Shown here in pieces: positions 6,581-13,151 of a stretch of 34,276 nucleotides of DNA. Every line of letters begins with the position of its first letter. Within the stretch, counting starts at the first letter, position 1. Source of the stretch: Spirochaetota bacterium. GTDB taxonomy: Bacteria; Spirochaetota; Spirochaetia; Treponematales; Rectinemataceae. The stretch lies in the NCBI GenBank assembly GCA_029778945.1, contig JAKPBN010000417.1:1-34276 (forward strand), given 5' to 3'. The notes below the pieces were generated by a model. It saw only the letters and a program-made list of their open reading frames with translations, was not told the origin of the DNA and ran no database searches. Both the position numbers and the translations under genes were made by a program.

Positions 6581-7837
6581 GTGAGAAAGATAGCTTTAGC
6601 CTATTCCGGCGGTCTTGACACCAGCGTCATCGTGCCCTGGCTCAAGGAGAACTATGACTGCGAGGTGATCGCGGTCTGCGGCGATGTGGGCCAGGCCTGC
6701 GACTGGGCCAGCCTCGAGGGCCGGGCCCTCTCCGCGGGGGCCAAGAAGCTCATCGTCCTCGACCAGAAAAAGGAATTTGTCGAGGACTACCTCTGGCCCC
6801 TCATCAAGGCCGGCAGCCCCTATGAGGGCCGCTACCTCCTGGGGACCTCGGCCGCGAGGCCTCTGATCGCCAAGGGCCTCACCGAGGCGGCCCTGGCCGA
6901 GGGCTGCGACGCCATAGCCCATGGCTGCACCGGCAAGGGCAATGACCAGGTCCGCTTCGAGCTCGCGATCAAGGCCTTTGCCCCCGAGATGGAGGTCATA
7001 GCGCCCTGGAGGACCTGGGAGCTCCAGAGCCGGGAAGACGAGATCGCCTATCTCGAGGCCCGGGGGCTCCCGGTGCCCATGAAGAAGTCCGACGCCTACA
7101 GCCGGGACGACAATCTCTGGCACATCAGCCACGAGGGCCTTGACCTGGAGGATCCGGCCAACGAGCCCAAGCTGGGCCTCCTCCTCAAGATGTGCGTCCC
7201 TCCCATGGTCGCCCCGGACAGCGCGGAATACGTCAAGATCGACTTTGCCGAGGGCGTGCCGGTCGCCCTGAACGGGGTCAAGATGGATGGCGTGAGCCTC
7301 ATTGGGGCCCTCAACGTCCTCGCGGGCAAGCATGGGGTGGGCATCCTCGACATGGTCGAGAACCGGGTGGTGGGCATGAAGTCCCGGGGCGTCTACGAGA
7401 CCCCGGCGGGCACCGTCCTCATGGAGGCCCACACCAAGCTCGAGCAGCTCTGCCTGGACCGCAAGACCCTCTCCTTCAAGCTCACCGTGGCCCAGCGCTT
7501 CGCCGAGCTCCTCTACGAGGGCGAGTGGTTCTGCCCCCTCATGGACGCGATCAAGGCCTTCCTCGACTCCAGCCAGGCCATGGTGACCGGCACGGTCAAG
7601 TTGAGGCTCTGGAAGGGCTCGATCACCTGCGCGGGCATGGAGTCCCCCTATTCCCTCTACGACACCTCGATCGCGAGCTTCACCACGGGCCCCCTCTTTT
7701 CCCACAAGGACTCCGCGGGCTTTATCAACCTCTTTGGCCTGCCCACCAAGGTGAGGGCCAGGCTCAAGGCCAAGCTCGCCAAGGACGGCACCGCGGCCCC
7801 GGCCCCGGACAAGAGGGTGGCCGCCGCGGGGGACTGA
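6581..7837 (+). CDS. argG: Argininosuccinate synthase
   Basis: This enzyme condenses citrulline and aspartate with ATP to argininosuccinate in arginine synthesis. The 418-residue length is normal. The N-terminal ATP pyrophosphatase motif AYSGGLDTS (residues 7-15) is intact, as are GCTGKGNDQVRFE (about 115-127) and SDAYSRDDNLWHIS (about 170-183), which contribute to citrulline/aspartate binding. The start is GTG at 6581, six bases after AAGGAG. argH is not adjacent, so this is an orphan argG followed by mocA-like and dgt genes. Citrulline could in principle be linked to carbamoyl metabolism of the nearby purine cluster, but nothing directly shows this. Confidence 0.95.
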   Translation: MRKIALAYSGGLDTSVIVPWLKENYDCEVIAVCGDVGQACDWASLEGRALSAGAKKLIVLDQKKEFVEDYLWPLIKAGSPYEGRYLLGTSAARPLIAKGLTEAALAEGCDAIAHGCTGKGNDQVRFELAIKAFAPEMEVIAPWRTWELQSREDEIAYLEARGLPVPMKKSDAYSRDDNLWHISHEGLDLEDPANEPKLGLLLKMCVPPMVAPDSAEYVKIDFAEGVPVALNGVKMDGVSLIGALNVLAGKHGVGILDMVENRVVGMKSRGVYETPAGTVLMEAHTKLEQLCLDRKTLSFKLTVAQRFAELLYEGEWFCPLMDAIKAFLDSSQAMVTGTVKLRLWKGSITCAGMESPYSLYDTSIASFTTGPLFSHKDSAGFINLFGLPTKVRARLKAKLAKDGTAAPAPDKRVAAAGD

Positions 7838-7874
7838 CAGGCTCCCGGCGGGGAGGCTACACTCGAGGCCAGCC

Positions 7875-8513
7875 ATGGCCTTCGACTGCATCATCCCCGC
7901 CGCGGGGGCATCCTCCCGGATGGGCTCCTTCAAGCCCCTCCTTCCCTTTGGCCCGGCGGAGGCCACGGTGGTCGAGACCACCGTGACTTCCGCCCTGGCC
8001 GCGGGCCTGCGGGTCATCCTTGTCCTGGGCCACCGGGGCGGGGAGATAGCCCAGAGGCTTGGCTCTTGCCTTGGCCCGGGAGTCCTTGGCCAGGCTGGTC
8101 TCGTCCTCGTGGACAATCCGCGCTGGGAGGAGGGCATGATGAGCTCCCTCCAGGCCGGCCTTGCCCAGGTCACGGGAGACCATTTCTCCACCCTGCCGGC
8201 GGACATGCCCCTCGTGGACGCCTCCATCCACCTGGCCCTGGAGGCCGCCTGGAAGAGCGAGAGGGCAGCTGGCCTCCCTGCGGTCCCCCTATTCGCCTCC
8301 TGCCAGGGCGAGGCCGGCCATCCCGTCCTCATCCCCTCCACCCTGATCCCGGGCCTCCTCTCCCTTCCCGCAAAGGCCAAGGCCAGGCCCTTCCTCCTCT
8401 CCCAGGGCGGCCGCCTCGTGGACATCCCCCTGCCGGCCGGGGCAGCCACCCTCCAGGATCTTGATACCTATGCCGACTATCGCGCCGCAAGGAGGGCCCA
8501 TGGCCTGGACTGA
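7875..8513 (+). CDS. mocA: MocA-like molybdopterin nucleotidyltransferase
   Basis: A 212-residue MobA/MocA-family nucleotidyltransferase. The N-terminal nucleotide-binding loop is PAAGASSRMGSFKPLLPFG (from residue 8). NPRWEEGMMSSLQAGL and the metal-binding-type LPADMPLVD are typical of MocA, which transfers CMP from CTP to molybdopterin to make the dinucleotide cofactor used by xanthine-dehydrogenase-type enzymes. Two such molybdenum hydroxylases are encoded in the cluster downstream (16787-19672 and 31874-34156), so this is a likely maturation factor for them. It starts 37 bases after argG and its end overlaps the dgt start by 14 bases. Cytidylyl rather than guanylyl specificity is inferred from similarity and context. 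Confidence 0.82.
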   Translation: MAFDCIIPAAGASSRMGSFKPLLPFGPAEATVVETTVTSALAAGLRVILVLGHRGGEIAQRLGSCLGPGVLGQAGLVLVDNPRWEEGMMSSLQAGLAQVTGDHFSTLPADMPLVDASIHLALEAAWKSERAAGLPAVPLFASCQGEAGHPVLIPSTLIPGLLSLPAKAKARPFLLSQGGRLVDIPLPAGAATLQDLDTYADYRAARRAHGLD

Positions 8514-9855
8514 CTTCATAGAGCTCCGGGACGAGGAGAGGAAGACCACGAGCGGCCGCTCGGACTTCGAGCGCGACCAGGATCGCATAATCTTCTCCTC
8601 CTCCTTCCGCCGCCTCAACGACAAGACCCAGGTCCTGCCCATACCGGAGACCTATTTTGTCCATAACCGCATGACCCACAGCATCGAGACCTCCTGTGTG
8701 GGCCGCTCCCTGGGCAACGTGGTCGGCGAGCGGGTCCTGGAGCTGGCCGACCCGGCCTGGCGCAAGGAGGAGAGCCGCAACCTCGGGGACCTCATCCAGG
8801 CCGCCTGCCTGGCCCACGACATCGGCAACCCTCCCTTTGGGCATTCCGGGGAAGACGCCATCTCGGCTTTCTTCGAGCGCCGCCCCGAGGTCCTCAAGGG
8901 CCTCGACGAAGCGGAGAAGCGGGACTTTACCTCCTTTGAGGGCAATGCCCAGGGCTTCCGGATCATCTCCTCCCTCTCCCCGGGCATCCGCCTCACGGCC
9001 AACACGATGGCTGCCTTCACCAAGTATCCCAAGGAATCCGTCGTGGCCGGGGGCTATCTCAGGGCCGAGGATGAGAAGCGCCGGGACCAGAAGAAGTACG
9101 GGGCCTTCCGCTGCGAGGCCCCCCGCCTCGAGGCCCTGATGGCCTCCTTTGGCCTGCCCCGGCTTTCCACGACGGGCCTCGCCTTTGCCCGCCATCCCTT
9201 TGCCTATCTCGTGGAGGCCGCCGACGATGTCTGCTACCTAGTGATCGACCTGGAGGACGCGGTCAGGCTGGGGATCATCCCCCTGGCCGAGGTCGAAGAG
9301 GCCCTTCACACCATCATCGAGGCCAACCCCGACGACCGGTCCAGGCGGGGCAAGGCCGAGGTGAAGCCCTCGGCGGACGACAACGAGAGGATAGCCGGCC
9401 TCCGGGCCAGGGCGATCAACAGCCTCATCTTCCAGTGCGCCGAGGTCTTCGCCTCCCGCAAGGAGGAGATCTACCGGGGGGCCTACGCAGGCTCCTTTAC
9501 CCTCGAAATACCCAGCGCCGCGGCTCTGGAGAGGATCCGGGAAGTGAGCATGGAAAAGCTCTACTGCTACCGCCCGGTCCAGGAGATAGAGGCCGCGGGC
9601 TTTGAGGTCCTAGGGGGGATCCTCGACATCCTCGTGGAGGCCCTTCTTATGCGCCTGGAGAATCCGAGGGCCTATGGGGCGGACAAGCGGGCCAAGGCCA
9701 GGCTCGACCTCTTCCCCGAGCTGCCCCATGTGGAAGGGGAGTCCCGCTATATGGCCCTGCGCCGAATAACGGACTATGTGTCCGGCATGACCGACTCCTA
9801 TGCGGTCTCGGTCTACCGCCGCCTCCGGGGCATGGAGCTTCCCAGGATGTACTAG
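8500..9855 (+). CDS. dgt: Deoxyguanosinetriphosphate triphosphohydrolase (dGTPase)
   Basis: A 451-residue HD-domain nucleotide hydrolase of the Dgt family, which removes triphosphate from dGTP or other dNTPs to give the deoxynucleoside. The N-terminal signature FERDQDRIIFSSSFRRL and NDKTQV are typical. The metal-binding HD motif is visible as RMTHSIE (H60) and AHDIGNPPFGHSGE (H106, D107). ATG 8500 was chosen because AAGGAGG lies four bases upstream and homology starts there. It overlaps the mocA end by 14 bases, indicating cotranscription. It ends 14 bases before the convergent merR gene. Any link to purine salvage is speculative. Confidence 0.92.
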   Translation: MAWTDFIELRDEERKTTSGRSDFERDQDRIIFSSSFRRLNDKTQVLPIPETYFVHNRMTHSIETSCVGRSLGNVVGERVLELADPAWRKEESRNLGDLIQAACLAHDIGNPPFGHSGEDAISAFFERRPEVLKGLDEAEKRDFTSFEGNAQGFRIISSLSPGIRLTANTMAAFTKYPKESVVAGGYLRAEDEKRRDQKKYGAFRCEAPRLEALMASFGLPRLSTTGLAFARHPFAYLVEAADDVCYLVIDLEDAVRLGIIPLAEVEEALHTIIEANPDDRSRRGKAEVKPSADDNERIAGLRARAINSLIFQCAEVFASRKEEIYRGAYAGSFTLEIPSAAALERIREVSMEKLYCYRPVQEIEAAGFEVLGGILDILVEALLMRLENPRAYGADKRAKARLDLFPELPHVEGESRYMALRRITDYVSGMTDSYAVSVYRRLRGMELPRMY

Positions 9856-9873
9856 GAGCCCGCCGGGCCCTAG
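9852..9873. terminator. Palindrome spanning convergent dgt and merR stops
   Basis: CTAGG-A-GCCC (9852-9861) can pair with GGGC-CCTAG (9865-9873) around a three-base loop, leaving one bulged A. It includes the TAG stop of dgt and the TAG stop of merR on the other strand. There is no run of T on either side, so intrinsic termination is uncertain. Confidence 0.3.
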
Positions 9874-10679
9874 GCTACGGCCATCCTTAGGCTGAGGTAG
9901 TACTTTTGCCTGCCTCCCTCGCGGGAGGAATAGACGATCCACCCGAACATGTCGTCTATGGGTATGAGGCTCTGGGCCTTCAGGTAGTCCAGGAAGGGCA
10001 TGATATCCTTGCGGGTGATCCCCGCGAGGTCCTCGACCACGGCAAGGCCATTTATGCAGGTGTTTGGCGCCGAGTATTGAATGTAGTCCTGGGCCTTCTC
10101 CCCGAATTGGGCAAAATACCTTTCCAGCAGGCCAAGGCCAAAGTCCACCCGGAAGGGCCCCGGCGAGCCTCCCTTGATGTCGCTCAGGGGGATGCGCAGG
10201 GTCGTATGGGTGAAGGGCATATAGGAGAACCATCGAGCGGCGGTCTTCCCTATCTCCCGGTCCCCGGCCTTCCCGGCCTCGGTGAGGAAGAGGCGATAGA
10301 TGCCCCCGATATTCGCGGTGCTCACCGCAAAGTCCTCCTGGCTGAAGCGGGCAAAGCTCGTCTCGTGGAGCTTTACGCGCCCCAGCTTCTCGTAGAGCTC
10401 GCCAATCTGGGCCTCGATCGCCAGGCGCCTCATGTGAAGCAGGTTTCCCATCTCGGCAAGGGGCACCTCCCGGTCCTGGCTCGGCAGCTCCCCGAGGGGA
10501 ATCCCAAAATTGCTGTACTGGGTGATCTGGACCAGCTTGAGAAGATCCTCTTCCCCATAGGAGCGGTAGTCATTGCCCTCATCCCGGGAGGGGCTGAGGA
10601 GGCCCTTTTGCTCATAGAAGCGAAGGGTTGCCTCCGATAGACCGGTGAGATGCCGGAACGAGCCGATCCTGTATCGCAT
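9870..10679 (-). CDS. MerR family transcriptional regulator with GyrI-like effector domain
   Basis: A 269-residue regulator. Residues 1-70 are a MerR winged helix-turn-helix (YRIGSFRHLTGLSEATLRFYEQKGLL...DYRSY). A helical linker of about 50 residues follows. The rest resembles a small-molecule-binding GyrI/BmrR-type domain ending in WIVYSSREGGRQKYYLSLRM. MerR proteins of this class activate promoters when bound to organic ligands. Two adjacent ATGs (10682 and 10679) follow GGGAGG. The second, at better spacing, was chosen. It is divergent from the flavoprotein genes, the natural candidates for its regulation across a 275-base gap. The ligand is unknown. Confidence 0.85.
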   Translation of the reverse strand: MRYRIGSFRHLTGLSEATLRFYEQKGLLSPSRDEGNDYRSYGEEDLLKLVQITQYSNFGIPLGELPSQDREVPLAEMGNLLHMRRLAIEAQIGELYEKLGRVKLHETSFARFSQEDFAVSTANIGGIYRLFLTEAGKAGDREIGKTAARWFSYMPFTHTTLRIPLSDIKGGSPGPFRVDFGLGLLERYFAQFGEKAQDYIQYSAPNTCINGLAVVEDLAGITRKDIMPFLDYLKAQSLIPIDDMFGWIVYSSREGGRQKYYLSLRMAVA

Positions 10680-10892
10680 CATGTCCTCCCTTTTCACGCC
10701 AAAACCCAGGTGAAGATACCATAGCCCGCGGTTTCCGCGAAGAACTCTAGAGTGGACTCGATGCTTTTTTCGCGAATAAAAGCCCAATGCTCTTCTTATA
10801 TATGGGTTCTTATGCGTAATACGGCACCAATTGCGAAAAATAGGACGGCGCGAGTTCCTTACAGGCTGAAATTATCGAGTAAAAAAACACGA

Positions 10893-10921
10893 TTGACCCT
10901 CTTCTTGCCTAGGGGTATAGA
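10893..10921 (+). promoter_or_regulatory. Promoter of the flavoprotein gene pair
   Basis: TTGACC (10893-10898) and TATAGA (10916-10921) are separated by 17 bases, about 30 bases upstream of the ATG at 10955. The spacer holds an imperfect dyad, ACCCT...AGGGGT, where a MerR-type protein could bind. The 17-base spacing is not the 19-20 bases usual for MerR-activated promoters, so control by the neighbouring MerR protein is uncertain. The rest of the 10683-10954 gap is AT-rich and shows no gene. Confidence 0.55.
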
Positions 10922-10954
10922 CTCGGCACGACTTCGAAAACTCGAGGAGGATCC

Positions 10955-13006
10955 ATGAAGCTTCGAACCATCGCCGCCCTGGCGGCAGCCCTTATCCTGG
11001 CCGGCTGCAGCTCCAATCCCGGCGGCAAATCCGCCAGGATCGATGGGGACTACGAAGGCAGCGCCTATGGCATGCAAGGCCTGATCAAGGTCTCCGTAAC
11101 CCTCGCCAAGGGCAAAATCGAGGGGATCAAGATACTCTCGGCCAAGGAGACACCGAGTGTCACCAAGGTGGCCTTTGAGCGCATTCCCCAGCGCATCATC
11201 GAGACCCAGAGCCTCAAGGTCGACGCCGTCGTGGGGGCGACTCTTGCGAGCAATGGCATCAAGAACGCGGTGGCCAAGGCCCTCCAGAACGCCGGCATGG
11301 ACGCCGACGTCTTCCGGGCCAGGACGGTCAAGGCTGTGCCCAGGCCGGCCCAGGCCTGGAAGGCCGATGTCCTCGTGATGGGCGGCGGAGGAGCGGGGCT
11401 CACCGCGGCGATCAGCGCGGCCCAGCAGGGCTGCAAGGTGATCCTGATCGAGAAGGGCTCGGTGCTCGGCGGAAACACCATGATGGCGGGCTCAGCCTAC
11501 AATGCGGTGGATCCCGAGGCCCAGGCCACCATGGTCCTCTCCAAGGCCCAGAAGGAGATGCTTGACTCCTACCTGGCCCTCGACCCCGCCAGCCCGGCCC
11601 TCAAGTTCGACTCCTATCCCGAGTGGAAGCCTGTCCTGGCCCAGCTGAAGGAGGATATCGCGGCCTTCTATGCCAAGAACCAGGGAAAGACCGCGGGCCT
11701 CGACCTGCCGGGCTTCGATTCCATCGCCCTCCACATGTGGCATATCTATACCGGCGGGCTGCGCAAGCTCGATGACGGGACCTGGATCGCCCCGAGGCTG
11801 GACCTTGCCCGCACCCTGGCCTCCAGGTCCCTGGAGAGCTTCAAGTGGATGGATAGCGTGGGCCTCAAGGCCTCCTATGGCGGCAGCTCCAAGTACGGCA
11901 ATGCCCCGGGCCTGGGGACCGTCCTGGGAGCCATGTGGCCCAGGACCCATAGCTTTGCCTCGGGCGTGGAGAGGATCGCCCAGCTCGAGAAGAAGGCCAG
12001 GGAAGTCGGCGTGGAGATCTACACCGAGACCCGGGGCACGGAGCTTGTCATGGGCCCGGAGTCCAGGATCATCGGCGCAAAGGCCGTGCAGACCGACGGC
12101 AGCCAGGTCACGATCAGCGCGGCCAAGGGCGTCGTCCTTGCGACCGGCGGCTATTGCGCGAATCCCATCATGGTCAAGAAGTACGACAAATACTGGGGCA
12201 AGGACCTCACGGACCATACCCTGACCACCAACATGGGCACGAATACCGGTGACGGAATCGTCATGGCCGAGCAGCGCGGAGCCGCCCTCTTTGGGATGGA
12301 GATAGCCCAGATGATGCCCTCATCCTCCCCCACCAAGGGGACCATGACGGACGGCATCTGGGGTGACGCCTCGGAGCAGATCTGGATCGACGGCAAGGGC
12401 AAGCGCTTTGTCAACGAGTACGCGGAGCGGGATGTCCTGGCGAAGGCCTCCCTCCAGCTGGATCGGGGCGTCTTCTACATAATCTATGCCGGCCGCGGTG
12501 ACCCCACCAAGCCCGCCAACAAGCTCAAGGGCACCGACTACAAGTCTGTCGCCTCCATGGTCGAGAGCGGGGACATCTGGTATGGCTCGAACCTCGCCGA
12601 GCTGGCCAAGGCCAGCCAGAAGAGCGCCGCCGGGAGCGCACCGGCCTTCAGCGAGGAGGCTCTCCGGGCCACGATCGAGCAGTACAACAGCTATGTCGCG
12701 GCCCAGAAGGACTCCGACTTCGGAAAGGGCGTCCTGGCCGGCGCCATCGACCTGGCGTATATCGAGTCCCATCCCGAGGTCGGCATCTGCATCAGCCCCC
12801 GCAAGGCTTCCCTCCACCACACCATGGGGGGAGTCCTCATCGATACCGAGGCCCGGGTCCTGGACGGCCAGGGCAAGGCCATCCCCGGACTCTGGGCGGC
12901 CGGTGAGGTCACCGGGGGTATCCACGCCGGCAACCGCCTGGGCGGCAACGCGATCGCGGATATCTTTACCTTCGGAAGGATCGCCGGGCTCAACGCCTCC
13001 AAGTAG
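10955..13006 (+). CDS. Exported FMN/FAD flavoprotein of the fumarate reductase (flavocytochrome c) family
   Basis: A 683-residue lipoprotein: a short leader ends in lipobox LAGC (C18). Residues about 30-110 form an FMN-binding domain with an attachment-type motif DAVVGAT, which keeps the threonine that ApbE-type enzymes flavinylate. From about 130 on is an FAD-binding oxidoreductase (VLVMGGGGAGLTAAISAAQQG). Relative to Shewanella fumarate reductase, HHTMGGV (substrate histidine), NRLGGNA (substrate arginine) and the proton-shuttle arginine in NEYAERD are present. The position of the other substrate histidine reads TTNMGTNTGDG (Met for His). This suggests reduction of a C=C bond in an acid other than fumarate, outside the cytoplasmic membrane. 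ATG 10955 follows GAGGAGG. No heme motif is present. Confidence 0.85.
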   Translation: MKLRTIAALAAALILAGCSSNPGGKSARIDGDYEGSAYGMQGLIKVSVTLAKGKIEGIKILSAKETPSVTKVAFERIPQRIIETQSLKVDAVVGATLASNGIKNAVAKALQNAGMDADVFRARTVKAVPRPAQAWKADVLVMGGGGAGLTAAISAAQQGCKVILIEKGSVLGGNTMMAGSAYNAVDPEAQATMVLSKAQKEMLDSYLALDPASPALKFDSYPEWKPVLAQLKEDIAAFYAKNQGKTAGLDLPGFDSIALHMWHIYTGGLRKLDDGTWIAPRLDLARTLASRSLESFKWMDSVGLKASYGGSSKYGNAPGLGTVLGAMWPRTHSFASGVERIAQLEKKAREVGVEIYTETRGTELVMGPESRIIGAKAVQTDGSQVTISAAKGVVLATGGYCANPIMVKKYDKYWGKDLTDHTLTTNMGTNTGDGIVMAEQRGAALFGMEIAQMMPSSSPTKGTMTDGIWGDASEQIWIDGKGKRFVNEYAERDVLAKASLQLDRGVFYIIYAGRGDPTKPANKLKGTDYKSVASMVESGDIWYGSNLAELAKASQKSAAGSAPAFSEEALRATIEQYNSYVAAQKDSDFGKGVLAGAIDLAYIESHPEVGICISPRKASLHHTMGGVLIDTEARVLDGQGKAIPGLWAAGEVTGGIHAGNRLGGNAIADIFTFGRIAGLNASK

Positions 13007-13034
13007 GCCCCTGGCCTGCCTAGGTTCCTAGAAT

Positions 13035-13060
13035 GGCGGCCCTGGAAGGGGCCGCCTTTT
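13035..13060 (+). terminator. Intrinsic terminator between the two flavoprotein genes
   Basis: GGCGGCCC (13035-13042) pairs exactly with GGGCCGCC (13049-13056) around a six-base loop and is followed by TTTT. It lies 29 bases after the first flavoprotein stop, so much of that transcript probably ends here. The second gene may then be expressed by read-through or from its own promoter, which I could not locate confidently in 13061-13151. Confidence 0.75.
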
Positions 13061-13151
13061 CCCGCATCAAAGGACAAGCCGTGTCTCCGGGGCGCCACTA
13101 TCGAGGCTCTGGGAGGCGCAAGAAATTCGTAGTGATGAAATGGAGTTGAGC

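Noticed and set aside
6336-6584. Possible leader peptide of about 70-80 codons ending in a GTGA overlap with argG
   Set aside because: No ribosome site precedes any of its starts, the sequence is proline-rich and non-conserved in appearance, and it begins inside the predicted promoter. The overlap is probably chance.
6596-8449. 617-codon open frame on the minus strand
   Set aside because: It is antisense to argG and mocA, which have full homology and ribosome sites. Its composition (Gly/Arg/Ala/Leu-rich, no recognisable domain) is what high-GC antisense frames give.
10683-10954. Purine or other riboswitch upstream of the flavoprotein genes
   Set aside because: The predicted transcript leader from the promoter at 10893 is only about 25-30 bases, too short for a known aptamer, and no conserved aptamer core is visible.
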